NCBI GenBank assembly: GCA_945871955.1 | Contig: CAMBXR010000001.1 | Location: forward strand, 162,513 to 226,512 | Length of the DNA: 64,000 nucleotides | Reading direction: 5' to 3' | Origin: an uncultured Clostridium sp. | GTDB taxonomy: Bacteria > Bacillota > Clostridia > Peptostreptococcales > Peptostreptococcaceae | Part shown: positions 27,151 to 36,615 of the stretch, piece by piece | Numbering within the stretch: position 1 is the stretch's first letter | How the letters are laid out: each line of letters starts with the position of its first letter | Notes under the pieces: model-generated | Databases searched by the model: none | Seen by the model: only the letters and a program-made list of their open reading frames with translations | What the model was told of the DNA's origin: nothing | Program-made: the position numbers and the translations under genes

Positions 27151-28983
27151 CTATTTATTTATTACTCTTTTACGATTAATAACCACAGCACCTAATACAG
27201 ACATAGATATAACTAACATAACAGCATATGCTGATATCATATTTTCATCTCCTGTTGCTGGATTTTCATTTTCTTTATTATCTTCTTCAGTACCTTCTTC
27301 TGATGAACCTTGGTCTTTATCTTCCTCAGTTCCTTCTTCTATTGAATCTTCATCTTTATCTTCTTCAGTACCTTCTTCTGGCGAACCTTGATTATTATCT
27401 TCCTCAGTTCCTTCTTCTGGAGAATCTTGATTTTCATCGTCATCTCCTTCTACTGCTTCATTATACATAGTTATTCTGCCTTGCTCAGCAGCATATTCTT
27501 CTCCTACAACTCCATTTGGAAGTTGTTTTATGTAATTAACCAAAGCTTCATCCATAGCTCCGTACTCACCAAGCTTTTTAGCTGATTTAAACATTTCATA
27601 TCCATCTCCACCTACTGCAGTAAAGTCATTAGTAGCTAAAGTATATGTTTTACTTAAATCAATTGCTTCACCATTAATTTTTACATTTTTCACTCTATTT
27701 TCAGTTAAATACGTATGAACTTCATAAGTTATGCCTGAAACTTGAGGGAAGCCTCCAGATGCACCAGGTGCAGCAGATGTCCCATGTTCTAAAGCTTTTA
27801 ATATTTGTTCTCCTGTAACTTGTATTTTTGTTACAATATTACCAAATGGTAAAACTGCATTTAACTCACCATAAGTTATCTCTCCCACATCAACAGATGT
27901 ACGAATTCCACCACCATTAGTTAATGCAACATCTGCACCAGCTGCATATTTAAGAGCATCTGCAACTAAGTTTCCTAAGTTTGTTTCTTTTGTTCTAACA
28001 CCTGGATCACGACTTCCATCTAATAATACATTTGTGTAACCTACAACTTTATCAAGTTCTGGTTGTATTTCAGCTTTCATTTCAGATATAATAGTATCTA
28101 TTTTTTCATCTGATTTCTTTTCACTTATTAAAGATGCAGTTATATTACCATCTTCTTTTATAACTATTTTACCTATATTTTCTAAATAGTTTCCTGTTTG
28201 AGCTAAAAGTACTTCTTTTCCAGTTTTATCTTTTACTTTCATACCATGTTCAAGTGTATTATGACTATGACCATCTATAAATATATCTAGTCCTTCAACT
28301 TGACTTATTATTTCTGTTGACATATATGGTGAGCTTTCACTATCTATACCTAGATGACCAAGAGCAACTATATAATCAACACTTTGTCCTTTTAAAGTAT
28401 TTATTTCATCTTGAACTATTTGTGCTAACTTGTCTGCATTAAATGAATATCCTTCAACATTTGCAGGGTTTGTTTTTGTAGCTGATTCTGGAGTAGCTAT
28501 TCCAATAACACCTATTTTTTTACCTGCTTTTTCATAAACACTAGAAGATGTGAAAGTTTTCTTACCATCTTTAGTTATATTTGATACTAAGAAATCAAAA
28601 TTCATTTGATTTTTTAAATTTATTAATTGGCTCATTCCATAGTTAAAGTCATGATTTCCAGCAGTCATAGCATCATAACCAATTTCATTCATTATTTTTA
28701 CTATGTTTTGTCCTTTAGATAAATTTGCTATAGGTAACCCATGAAGTGTATCACCTGCATCTAATAATAAAACATCATTCCCATTTTGTTCAAAATAATT
28801 CTTCCATGATTTCACAGAAGTAAATCCTAATTTGTCATCTACTCTACTGTGACTATCATTTGTGTGCATGATAACTATATCTTTTGAAGATAAATTATCT
28901 TGCGCAAATATCATGCTTGGTATCATAGTAACAACCATACATAATGTAAGTACTAATGATAATAGTTTTGATTTGTTCCTCAT
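27151..28983 (-). CDS. Surface-anchored 5'-nucleotidase/UDP-sugar hydrolase family protein
   Basis: Secreted metallophosphoesterase that removes phosphate from extracellular nucleotides (5'-nucleotidase family). The 610-residue protein has a signal peptide (1-27, ending SMIFA), HTNDSHSR (40-47), GDTLHG and GNHDFNYG metal-site motifs, and a C-terminal nucleotidase domain (FGNIVTKIQVTGEQIL ... TNGGGIR, VGGDGYEMF). An acidic tail with four 13-residue repeats (EEGTEED core) leads to NPATG (574-578), a hydrophobic helix and RKR: a sortase-type cell-wall sorting signal. The ATG at 28983 follows GGAGGGAATT. It interrupts an otherwise conserved thiN-spoVM order. Confidence 0.93.
   Translation of the reverse strand: MRNKSKLLSLVLTLCMVVTMIPSMIFAQDNLSSKDIVIMHTNDSHSRVDDKLGFTSVKSWKNYFEQNGNDVLLLDAGDTLHGLPIANLSKGQNIVKIMNEIGYDAMTAGNHDFNYGMSQLINLKNQMNFDFLVSNITKDGKKTFTSSSVYEKAGKKIGVIGIATPESATKTNPANVEGYSFNADKLAQIVQDEINTLKGQSVDYIVALGHLGIDSESSPYMSTEIISQVEGLDIFIDGHSHNTLEHGMKVKDKTGKEVLLAQTGNYLENIGKIVIKEDGNITASLISEKKSDEKIDTIISEMKAEIQPELDKVVGYTNVLLDGSRDPGVRTKETNLGNLVADALKYAAGADVALTNGGGIRTSVDVGEITYGELNAVLPFGNIVTKIQVTGEQILKALEHGTSAAPGASGGFPQVSGITYEVHTYLTENRVKNVKINGEAIDLSKTYTLATNDFTAVGGDGYEMFKSAKKLGEYGAMDEALVNYIKQLPNGVVGEEYAAEQGRITMYNEAVEGDDDENQDSPEEGTEEDNNQGSPEEGTEEDKDEDSIEEGTEEDKDQGSSEEGTEEDNKENENPATGDENMISAYAVMLVISMSVLGAVVINRKRVINK
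27268..27423 (-). repeat. Four 39-bp tandem repeats in the nucleotidase gene
   Basis: Four in-frame copies of a 13-residue acidic unit (core EEGTEED) in the stalk just before the NPATG sorting motif. The unit ends vary (NNQGS, KDEDS, KDQGS, NKENE). Copy number could vary between strains. Confidence 0.85.
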
Positions 28984-29078
28984 AATTCCCTCCAATATTA
29001 TATTTATTAAATTTTAAAAATAGATAAAATCCACATTAAATATATATTTAACATCAAATTTCATCCAACTTTGATATA

Positions 29079-29087
29079 TTATACCAT
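29079..29087 (-). promoter_or_regulatory. Extended -10 promoter of the 5'-nucleotidase gene
   Basis: On the minus strand TGGTATAAT is a perfect extended -10 about 96 bp before the start. No -35 is seen. A perfect 16-bp AT palindrome (TTAAATAT / ATATTTAA, 29036-29051) lies in the leader and could be an operator or chance. Confidence 0.4.
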
Positions 29088-29205
29088 AAAATATAATATA
29101 TAATATATATTTTTTATATTTTTTAATCATATATAAATTAATAATATATACTTTTTTATATTTAAATCTTTTTCTACATTTTTTGATCAACATAATATTT
29201 CCTCA

Positions 29206-29237
29206 TAAAAAAATGTGGCAATCTTTCAGATTGCCAC
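29206..29237 (-). terminator. Terminator after thiN
   Basis: Perfect 9-bp stem GTGGCAATC / GATTGCCAC (29215-29223, 29229-29237), 5-base loop, followed on the minus strand by ATTTTTTT. It ends the prp-rsgA-rpe-thiN run. Confidence 0.9.
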
Positions 29238-29243
29238 GTTTTT

Positions 29244-29891
29244 TTATATATTAAAATTTCTTATAATTAGTACACATCCATCATCAACTTTTATATTACA
29301 TTCATCCTTTAGCATAACATTTGATATACCTAAAGGAGATAGATAATTTATTTTTTCATTATTTAGAGGATATTCAAAATTCTTAAGAGTAACACCTTTA
29401 GCTTCTCCCATAATAGAAATGATTGAAACTGTATTACCTACTTCACCTTTTATAGTTATCTCTTCATCTTTTATTATAAGTATTTCTTCTTCACTGCTTA
29501 ATATTCTAGGCTCTATGTTCATATTTTTTACATAATACATAAGACCAATATTAGCCAAGGTATGGTCAATTCTACCACCTAAGCTTCCTATAAAATCTAC
29601 TTGATCTGCCTCTAATTCTTTAGCTAAATAAATACATATTTCTGAATCTGTCTCATCTTTATGAGATGGATATTTTTTTAATAAAACATTTTTTTCTTTA
29701 TAATAGGATATTACTTCTTTATCAACAGAATCTAAATCACCAATAATATAGTTTGGTGTAATTTCCATTTTATATAAATGGTTACAACCACCATCAGCTC
29801 CTATTATATAATCATAATTTTCTTTAAGAATAATTTCTTTTGTTTTTTCATAATTTTTTACTTCACCGTTTAATACAATACAAACTTTCAT
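29244..29891 (-). CDS. thiN: Thiamine diphosphokinase
   Basis: Transfers pyrophosphate from ATP to thiamine to give the cofactor used by Dxs and others. The 215 residues are typical of YloS/ThiN. Motifs seen: IIGADGGCNHLY, DLDSV, SHKDETDSEICIYLA and GSLGGRIDHTLANIGLMY. TTTAGGAGA precedes the ATG. It follows rpe by 9 bp, the Bacillus rpe-yloS arrangement. Confidence 0.95.
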   Translation of the reverse strand: MKVCIVLNGEVKNYEKTKEIILKENYDYIIGADGGCNHLYKMEITPNYIIGDLDSVDKEVISYYKEKNVLLKKYPSHKDETDSEICIYLAKELEADQVDFIGSLGGRIDHTLANIGLMYYVKNMNIEPRILSSEEEILIIKDEEITIKGEVGNTVSIISIMGEAKGVTLKNFEYPLNNEKINYLSPLGISNVMLKDECNIKVDDGCVLIIRNFNI

Positions 29892-29900
29892 ATAAATCTC

Positions 29901-30557
29901 CTAAAGTCTTGCATTTTCTCTCATTATTTTTACCGTTTCACAAATATTATCACTATTAAATATAGCTGAACCTGCTACTATTATATTAGCACCTGCTTTT
30001 ACGACTTTATCTATATTATCTGGTTTTATACCACCATCAACTTGTATATCAACTTTTAGTTTCTTTTCATCAATTAAATTTTTTAACTCTTCTATTTTTT
30101 CTATCATACCTTTTATAAAAGACTGACCTCCAAATCCTGGATTAACCGTCATTATAAGTACCATATCAACATCTTCTAACACATGTTTAATAGTTTCAAT
30201 AGGAGTGGCAGGATTTAGGGCTACACCTGCTTTTATATTATAAGATTTAATATTTTGTATTGTTCTATGTAAGTGATTGCAAGCCTCAGCATGAACTACT
30301 ATTATATCGCTTCCTGCATCTACAAAGTCTTTGATATAATTATCAGGATTTTCAATCATAAGATGAGTATCAAATACCATGTTTACATCCTTTCTTAAAG
30401 ACTTAACTATAGCAGGTCCTAAAGTTATGTTTGGTACAAAATGTCCATCCATAACATCTATATGTAAATATTCACATCCTGCTTGCTCTACCTTTTTTAC
30501 ATCTTCTAATAATCTTGCAAAATCTGCTGATAATATTGATGGTGCTAATTTTATCAT
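29901..30557 (-). CDS. rpe: Ribulose-phosphate 3-epimerase
   Basis: Interconverts ribulose 5-phosphate and xylulose 5-phosphate in the pentose phosphate pathway. TIM-barrel protein of 218 residues with KLAPSILSADFARL, HIDVMDGHFVPNITLGP (metal-site Asp and His), VNPGFGGQSFI and DGGIKPDN motifs. AAGGAGATATT precedes the ATG. It begins 3 bp after the rsgA stop. Confidence 0.97.
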   Translation of the reverse strand: MIKLAPSILSADFARLLEDVKKVEQAGCEYLHIDVMDGHFVPNITLGPAIVKSLRKDVNMVFDTHLMIENPDNYIKDFVDAGSDIIVVHAEACNHLHRTIQNIKSYNIKAGVALNPATPIETIKHVLEDVDMVLIMTVNPGFGGQSFIKGMIEKIEELKNLIDEKKLKVDIQVDGGIKPDNIDKVVKAGANIIVAGSAIFNSDNICETVKIMRENARL

Positions 30558-30560
30558 TTT

Positions 30561-31442
30561 TTAATATCTCCTTTTCCCTTGTCTTATTTCATTAAGTAAT
30601 TGTATATAACTTTCATATCTTACTTTTGAAATTTCCCCTGTTTCTACAGCCTCTTTAATTCCACAACCTGGTTCATTTTCATGTATACATTTATTTCCAA
30701 ACTTACAACCATCTACTTCATCAAATTCGATAAAGTATTCTTTTAACTCACTTTCTTCTATATCATCTAAAGTTAAAGATGAAAATCCTGGAGTATCTGC
30801 AACTATACCACCACATTGTAATTTTAAAAGTTCTGCATGTCTTGTAGTATGTTTACCTCTTTTTATTTTATCACTAACTTCTCCAGTTTGTAATTTAAAG
30901 TTTGGATCTATTTCATTCAACAAGCTAGATTTTCCAACACCTGATGGACCTGCAAATACTACTACACTATTATTTAATTCTTCTTTAACTTTATCTATAT
31001 TCATTTTAGATTTACTACTAACAGGTATAACTTTATATCCGCTTAGTTCATAAATTTCTTTTATTTTTTCAGTAGTATTTCCATCATCTAAATCTACTTT
31101 TGTAAGTATTATTACTATTTCTAAATTTTCTCTTTCTGCAAGAACTATAAATCTATCTAATAAAGATAAGTGAGGTGTAGGGTTTTTAACAGCAAAAACT
31201 ATTAATGCCTTTTCAACATTTGATATTGGCGGTCTAATAAGTTCAGTATCTCTTTTATCGATTTCTTCTACCACACCTATTTTTTTATCTTCATCTACCA
31301 CACTTATTTTTACTCTATCACCTACTAAAGGAGTTTGCTTATTTTTTCTAAAAATCCCTCTAGCTCTACATTCATACAGTCCCTTATCTGTATCTACGTA
31401 ATAAAATCCCCCTATTCCTTTCATTATCCTTCCATTTAACAT
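30561..31442 (-). CDS. rsgA: Small ribosomal subunit biogenesis GTPase RsgA
   Basis: Circularly permuted GTPase that checks 30S subunit maturation; also called CpgA/YloQ. The 293-residue protein has an N-terminal OB fold, G4 LTKVD, a P-loop GPSGVGKSSLLN after it (the permuted order), DTPGFSSLTL, and a C-terminal zinc knuckle CKFGNKCIHENEPGCGI. In Bacillus CpgA is phosphorylated by PrkC, encoded next to it here. AAGGAGGCAATTA precedes the ATG. Confidence 0.96.
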   Translation of the reverse strand: MLNGRIMKGIGGFYYVDTDKGLYECRARGIFRKNKQTPLVGDRVKISVVDEDKKIGVVEEIDKRDTELIRPPISNVEKALIVFAVKNPTPHLSLLDRFIVLAERENLEIVIILTKVDLDDGNTTEKIKEIYELSGYKVIPVSSKSKMNIDKVKEELNNSVVVFAGPSGVGKSSLLNEIDPNFKLQTGEVSDKIKRGKHTTRHAELLKLQCGGIVADTPGFSSLTLDDIEESELKEYFIEFDEVDGCKFGNKCIHENEPGCGIKEAVETGEISKVRYESYIQLLNEIRQGKRRY

Positions 31443-31545
31443 TAATTGCCTCCTTAATTTTAACTAACACTTTATTATATATTACCACAATAATTTTATT
31501 ATTTTAAATTTAATTATTATATATTATTTTTTATCTATTATTTTT

Positions 31546-31585
31546 ATCAAAAAATAAATATAAGTAAGCACTATGCTTACTTATA
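31546..31585 (-). terminator. Terminator after prkC
   Basis: Near-perfect stem of 11-12 bp ATAAGTAAGCA / TGCTTACTTAT with loop TAG, then TTTATTTTTT on the minus strand. It separates prkC from rsgA, so the rsgA-rpe-thiN genes likely have their own promoter or depend on read-through. Confidence 0.85.
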
Positions 31586-31612
31586 TTTTGTTAATATGAT
31601 TTAATTTTATAC

Positions 31613-33391
31613 TTAATCATCATAATCGTCATCAGTAGTATTATTTATACTACTCGTTTCCTGTCCTTCAGAATTGTTATTTTCATCTTGTTGATTATCT
31701 GAATTATTATCCTTATTATCCTTATTATCATTATTATTAGAATCGTTATCGTTATTATTATCAGAGTTATTATTATTGTTGTTATTGTTATTATTATCGT
31801 TATTATTTTGGTCAGAATTGTCATTATTATTATCTGGCTCTGTTTCACTTGGTTTTTCTTGAGGTCTTGGACCTTTACTTACAACAACATTAACAGCATC
31901 ACCCTTTTTAATATTTCCTAAACCTGCAACTGGATTTTGGTCTATTACAGTACCTTCTTTATAAATTTCACTATAATCATAACTTACACTTCCTAATGAT
32001 AATCCTTTTTCACTAAGTATTTTCTTAGCATCTTCTAGTGAAAATCCTATTAAAGCTGGGGATGATAATTCCTCTGGACCTAAACTAATTACTATTGTTA
32101 CAGTATCTCCTTTTTTCAACTCTGTTCCTTCTGCTGGACTTTGAGATATAACATGATTTTTTTCTACAACTGGATCATTTCTATCACTAATAACTAGTTT
32201 TAAATCTAAGTTGTTTATAACCTTATTTGCATTTTCTAAACTCATATTAACTAAGTTCGGTGTAATAATCACATCACTATCTTTATTGTTATTTAAAAGC
32301 CCAAATCCATTAGTAACTACACCAGTAATTCCTAACATAACTAAAACAAGTAATCCAACAAATGCACCTTTGAATCCTTTTCTTTTTTTCTTTTTAGGCT
32401 TTCTTGAATAATTATCAACTTCTTCTTTTTCAGGTTTAGCAAAATCTTTTTCAATCTCTTTTTTAGGCTCTTTAGCTACAGTTTTAAATTTATTAGAATT
32501 ATCTACTATCTCAACTGGTGGTATTCTCCTTGTAGCAAAATCGTCATATTGTTTAATAAAATCTAAATCTATATTTTGTTCAATATATTCAATATCTTCT
32601 ATAACTTCTTCACTACTTTGATATCTATCATCTGGGTCTTTTTCAGTTAATTTTTTTATTAATGTTCTAATACTTTGAGGTATTTTTGTTTTTTCTTCAC
32701 TACTAAACTCTATATCTTCATTGATATGTTGAAGAGCTATAGAAATAGGACTATCTCCTTTAAAAGGAACCTTACCTAATAGCATTTCATATAAAACAAT
32801 TCCTAAAGAATATAAATCTGCATTATTCTTTACAGACTTACCTTTTGCTTGTTCTGGTGAAAAATAATGAACCGAGCCTATTATACTTCCTATATTAGTC
32901 ATAGTAGAGTTTGTCGCTGCTTTTGCTATACCAAAGTCTGCAACTTTAACATTTCTACCTTCACTAGATATTAAAATATTATGTGGTTTTATATCTCTAT
33001 GAATAACACCTTTTTTATGAGCCGCTCCAAGAGCTTTTGCTATTTGTTTTGTTATATCTAGAGCAGTATATTCATCTAAAGTTCCCTCATTTTTAATGAT
33101 TTCTTTTAGATTTTGTCCATCCACATATTCCATAACTATATAGTTTACTTTTCCGTCACACCCTACATCATATACATTAACTATATTAGGATGGGATATA
33201 TTTGCTACTGCTTCAGCTTCTCTTTTAAATTTTGCTAAAAATTCTTCATCATCAACAAATTCTGGCCTTAATACTTTAACAGCTACTATTCTATTTAAAA
33301 GCCTATCCTTTGCTTCATAGACAAAGGCCATACCGCCATCTCCAATTTTCCTTATGACCTCATATCTATTTCCTAAAATTGTTTCACCCAC
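31613..33391 (-). CDS. prkC: PASTA-domain Ser/Thr protein kinase PrkC with Asn-rich tail
   Basis: Membrane Ser/Thr kinase that senses peptidoglycan fragments; in Bacillus it triggers spore germination. The 592-residue protein has a kinase domain (1-270: GDGGMAFVY 17-25, K39, HRDIKPHN 131-138, DFG 152-154), a membrane helix (about 342-362), two extracellular PASTA domains (about 377-438 and 441-507), then an 85-residue tail dominated by Asn and Asp (508-592). Most homologues end after PASTA repeats, commonly three. The start is a GTG preceded by AGGATGGTG. It follows prpC by 12 bp. Confidence 0.94.
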   Translation of the reverse strand: MGETILGNRYEVIRKIGDGGMAFVYEAKDRLLNRIVAVKVLRPEFVDDEEFLAKFKREAEAVANISHPNIVNVYDVGCDGKVNYIVMEYVDGQNLKEIIKNEGTLDEYTALDITKQIAKALGAAHKKGVIHRDIKPHNILISSEGRNVKVADFGIAKAATNSTMTNIGSIIGSVHYFSPEQAKGKSVKNNADLYSLGIVLYEMLLGKVPFKGDSPISIALQHINEDIEFSSEEKTKIPQSIRTLIKKLTEKDPDDRYQSSEEVIEDIEYIEQNIDLDFIKQYDDFATRRIPPVEIVDNSNKFKTVAKEPKKEIEKDFAKPEKEEVDNYSRKPKKKKRKGFKGAFVGLLVLVMLGITGVVTNGFGLLNNNKDSDVIITPNLVNMSLENANKVINNLDLKLVISDRNDPVVEKNHVISQSPAEGTELKKGDTVTIVISLGPEELSSPALIGFSLEDAKKILSEKGLSLGSVSYDYSEIYKEGTVIDQNPVAGLGNIKKGDAVNVVVSKGPRPQEKPSETEPDNNNDNSDQNNNDNNNNNNNNNNSDNNNDNDSNNNDNKDNKDNNSDNQQDENNNSEGQETSSINNTTDDDYDD

Positions 33392-33403
33392 AATATCACC
33401 ATC

Positions 33404-34153
33404 CTAATCAATCTTACTTAAGATAACAGATATATTATCCTTACCCGAATTATTATTAGCTGTATCAATTAAATCCTTACAGATTTCCTTAATATCTTTG
33501 TTCTGATTTATTATATTATTTATGCTTTCATCATCAACACATCCTGTAAGTCCATCTGTTGCTAAAAGTAGCATATCACCTTTTTCTATTTTTTCTCTAA
33601 ATATATCTACTATAATTATTTCTTCTACTCCCATTGCACGTGTTATTTGATTTCTACGTGGATGTAATCTAGCTTCTTCTTCAGTTATTAAGTTTGCATT
33701 TAATAGTTCCTCAACTACAGAATGGTCCCTAGTTATTTTTCTAAATTTATCATCATGTAATAAGTAACATCTACTATCCCCCACATTACCTATTATTACA
33801 TCATTTTTATATACAACTGCTACAACTAAAGTTGTTCCCATACCTTGACAAGAACTATCTTCTAAAGATTTAGCATAAATTTTTTGATTTGCATAATTAT
33901 ATCCTTGTTTTATGACATCATCTAAATAATCCATTTTTATGCCACAACTCTTTGAAATATTCTCATTTAAAAAATCTATTATACTATCTACTGCTATTTT
34001 ACTTGCTACCTCTCCTTTTTTATGGCCACCCATACCATCAGCCAAAGCAAATATTCCTATACAATCATCTTCTGTTTGTATAATCTCCCCCATACAGTAA
34101 TCTTCATTATTCTTTCTAACTTTTCCCACATGAGAGTCACAATTATAAATCAT
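33404..34153 (-). CDS. prpC: PP2C-family protein phosphatase PrpC
   Basis: Metal-dependent Ser/Thr phosphatase that reverses PrkC. The 249-residue protein has the PP2C motifs NEDYCMGE, FALADGMGGHKKGE, GMGTTLVVAVV, GNVGDSRCYLL, LLLATDGLTGCVDD and NSGKDNISVIL. AAGGAGGAT precedes the ATG. Its stop lies 12 bp before prkC. Confidence 0.96.
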   Translation of the reverse strand: MIYNCDSHVGKVRKNNEDYCMGEIIQTEDDCIGIFALADGMGGHKKGEVASKIAVDSIIDFLNENISKSCGIKMDYLDDVIKQGYNYANQKIYAKSLEDSSCQGMGTTLVVAVVYKNDVIIGNVGDSRCYLLHDDKFRKITRDHSVVEELLNANLITEEEARLHPRRNQITRAMGVEEIIIVDIFREKIEKGDMLLLATDGLTGCVDDESINNIINQNKDIKEICKDLIDTANNNSGKDNISVILSKID

Positions 34154-34171
34154 AGCAATTATCCTCCTTAT

Positions 34172-35203
34172 TTACTTGTGTTTACGTCTAAGTTGACCAC
34201 AAGCTCCTCCTATATCAGATCCCATAGATATTCTAACTGTTGCTGGTATATTATTTTTTTCTAATATATCTCTAAATTTGTAAATATATGTTTTGTCAGG
34301 TCTTTCAAAATCCCTTTCTTCTACTTTATTAATAGGAATTAGATTAACATGACATAACATTCCTTTTAAAAGCTTTACTATTTCATCTGCTTCTTTTTTA
34401 GAGTCATTTACACCTTTAATTAATGAGTATTCGAAAGTTACTCTTCTATTTGTTTTTTTAATATAATATTTACATGCTTTTATTATATCATCTATTTTAT
34501 AAGCTTTGGCAACTGGCATTATTTTTTTTCTTTCTTCATCAAAAGGAGAATGTAGCGAAAGAGCTAAATTAATAGGTAGTTCTAAATCTGCTAATTCGTA
34601 CATTTTAGGAACAACACCACAAGTAGATAAAGTTATATGTCTATAACCTATATTTAGTCCATTCTTTTCATTAACTAATTTTAAAAACTTTTTAGTATTT
34701 TCAAAGTTATCTAAAGGCTCTCCACTTCCCATTAATACTAAATTAGAAACTCTTTTATTAACATCTTCTTGAACTTTCATAATCTGGTCTAAAATTTCCC
34801 AAGGTTCTAAATTTCTAATTAACCCTTCTAAAGTAGAGGCACAGAATTTACATCCCATTCTACATCCTACTTGATTTGATATACATACAGTTATTCTATC
34901 CCCGTAATCCATCATAACTGTTTCTACTATATTCCCATCATTTAATTCAAATAAGTATTTTTTACATTTATCTACTTTTGATTCTAATGCCAACTCTTGT
35001 TTTATATTACCTATATAAGATACTTTGTCTAATTTTTCTCTTAAAGATTTCGGTATGTTATTCATATCATCAAAAGTTCTAGCACCTTTATATATCCAAG
35101 AGAATATTTGACTTCCTCTAAAAGGTTTCTCTCCAATACTTTTTAAGAATTCTTTTAATTCTTCTTCTGTCATGTTTTTTAATGCCACTTTATTTTCTGT
35201 CAT
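34172..35203 (-). CDS. rlmN: 23S rRNA/tRNA (adenine-C2)-methyltransferase RlmN
   Basis: Radical SAM enzyme that methylates A2503 of 23S rRNA and A37 of some tRNAs. The 343-residue protein has the cluster motif CRMGCKFCAS, LVLMGSGEPLDNFEN, STCGVVPKM, and the catalytic Cys region SDIGGACGQL at the C-terminus. AAGGTAGTGATGAA precedes the ATG. It follows rsmB by 7 bp. Confidence 0.97.
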   Translation of the reverse strand: MTENKVALKNMTEEELKEFLKSIGEKPFRGSQIFSWIYKGARTFDDMNNIPKSLREKLDKVSYIGNIKQELALESKVDKCKKYLFELNDGNIVETVMMDYGDRITVCISNQVGCRMGCKFCASTLEGLIRNLEPWEILDQIMKVQEDVNKRVSNLVLMGSGEPLDNFENTKKFLKLVNEKNGLNIGYRHITLSTCGVVPKMYELADLELPINLALSLHSPFDEERKKIMPVAKAYKIDDIIKACKYYIKKTNRRVTFEYSLIKGVNDSKKEADEIVKLLKGMLCHVNLIPINKVEERDFERPDKTYIYKFRDILEKNNIPATVRISMGSDIGGACGQLRRKHK

Positions 35204-35210
35204 TTCATCA

Positions 35211-36536
35211 CTACCTTACTCTTATTAATTTTGATATAAAGAATCCATCCATATCGTGAACATTAGGATAAATTTTCATAAATCCTTTTTCTTGATTATC
35301 TAAATCAACTCTAACTTCCTCAATAGGAACTAATTCAAAGTTTTTATTTTTTTCTAAAAACTCTTTTATAACATCTATATTTTCACTATCTTGTATTGTA
35401 CAAGTACTATATATTAATGTACCACCTACTTTTACATATTTAGATGCATTTTCAAGTATTTTCTTTTGAATTGGTGGTAAGTCTCTAAATTCTTCTTTTT
35501 CTTTGTATTTTATCTCTGGTTTTCTTCTTATTATACCAAGTCCTGAACAAGGTACATCCGCTAAAACATAATCAAATTTACCTATGCTATCATTATCTAG
35601 TTTCATTCCATCGTATTCTTGAACATCCACATTTTTTAATCCTAATCTTTTACAAGAAGCATTTATAAGTTTTAATTTGTGGTCATATATATCTCTAGAT
35701 ACTACCTGTCCTGTATTTTTCATTAATGTGGCTAAATGTGTACTTTTTCCTCCTGGAGCACTACATACATCTAAAACTAATGAGTTTTCTTTTGGATTCA
35801 TAACTTTACCCACAAGCATAGAACTTATATCTTGTACTGTAAATAACCCTTCTTTATAAAGAATGTTATTTTCTATATCTTTTAAATGTTCTACTTTTAT
35901 AGCCTCATCAACTACGTTTACTTTAGAAGCTTTTATATTTTGTTCTTCTAATTTTTTAATTAATTCATCTCTAGTAATTTTTAAAGTATTTGTTCTTAAA
36001 TAAATACTTGGCCTTTCATTATTCGCTTCTAATAATTCCTCAGTAAACTCTTTACCAAAATGAATCATCCAGTTTCTTATCATCCATTTGTCATAAGAAT
36101 ATTTAATTGATAAGTAATCTACATCATCTCTTGTTTTTATATCACCTATAGTTTCTTTTTGTCTTATAACATTTCTAAGTATACCATTTATAAATCCTGA
36201 TATTTTTGAATTTTTCTTTTTAGCTAAATTTACAGTTTCATTTACTGCAGCATAATCAGATATGCTATTTAAAAACATTATTTGATAGATTCCCATTCTA
36301 AGTAAAGTTTTAACATAGATTTCCATCTTATTTGTTTTTACTTTTGATAATTTATCTATCATATAATCTATATAGTATTTATTTTCTATTACACCATAAA
36401 TTATTTCTGTTGCCAGTCCTCTATCTTGATTTGATAACCTTACATCTTTAAAGTGCTTGTTTATTGACATATTTGAATAGTTTTTATTTTTTTCTACATC
36501 TAATAGAACTTTATAAGCTATTTCTCTTGCATTCAT
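35211..36536 (-). CDS. rsmB: 16S rRNA (cytosine-967-C5)-methyltransferase RsmB
   Basis: Methylates C967 of 16S rRNA. The 441-residue protein has an N-terminal NusB-like RNA-binding domain (about 1-140, NQDRGLATEIIYGV) and a C-terminal SAM domain with DVCSAPGGKSTHLA, the DVPCSGLG catalytic Cys motif, and STCTIQDSEN. The ATG at 36536 follows AAGGAGAAAATT; an in-frame ATG 21 bp upstream lacks a site. It is the first gene after the terminator at 36582-36611. Confidence 0.95.
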   Translation of the reverse strand: MNAREIAYKVLLDVEKNKNYSNMSINKHFKDVRLSNQDRGLATEIIYGVIENKYYIDYMIDKLSKVKTNKMEIYVKTLLRMGIYQIMFLNSISDYAAVNETVNLAKKKNSKISGFINGILRNVIRQKETIGDIKTRDDVDYLSIKYSYDKWMIRNWMIHFGKEFTEELLEANNERPSIYLRTNTLKITRDELIKKLEEQNIKASKVNVVDEAIKVEHLKDIENNILYKEGLFTVQDISSMLVGKVMNPKENSLVLDVCSAPGGKSTHLATLMKNTGQVVSRDIYDHKLKLINASCKRLGLKNVDVQEYDGMKLDNDSIGKFDYVLADVPCSGLGIIRRKPEIKYKEKEEFRDLPPIQKKILENASKYVKVGGTLIYSTCTIQDSENIDVIKEFLEKNKNFELVPIEEVRVDLDNQEKGFMKIYPNVHDMDGFFISKLIRVR

Positions 36537-36581
36537 AATTTTCTCCTTATTTATCAAAATTTAATTAATTTTTGATTTATT

Positions 36582-36611
36582 TTAAAAAAGGTCCTAGTAA
36601 ACTAGGACCTA
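36582..36611 (-). terminator. Terminator after the YugP-like protease gene
   Basis: Perfect 10-bp stem AGGTCCTAGT / ACTAGGACCT with loop TT, then TTTTTT on the minus strand. It splits the priA-to-protease run from rsmB onward. Confidence 0.92.
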
Positions 36612-36615
36612 AATA

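Noticed and set aside
27268..27423. CRISPR-like direct repeats
   Set aside because: The 39-bp repeats are in frame and encode an acidic stalk.
31645..31848. A 67-residue frame of Ile/Thr repeats
   Set aside because: It is the shifted-frame shadow of the Asn-rich prkC tail.
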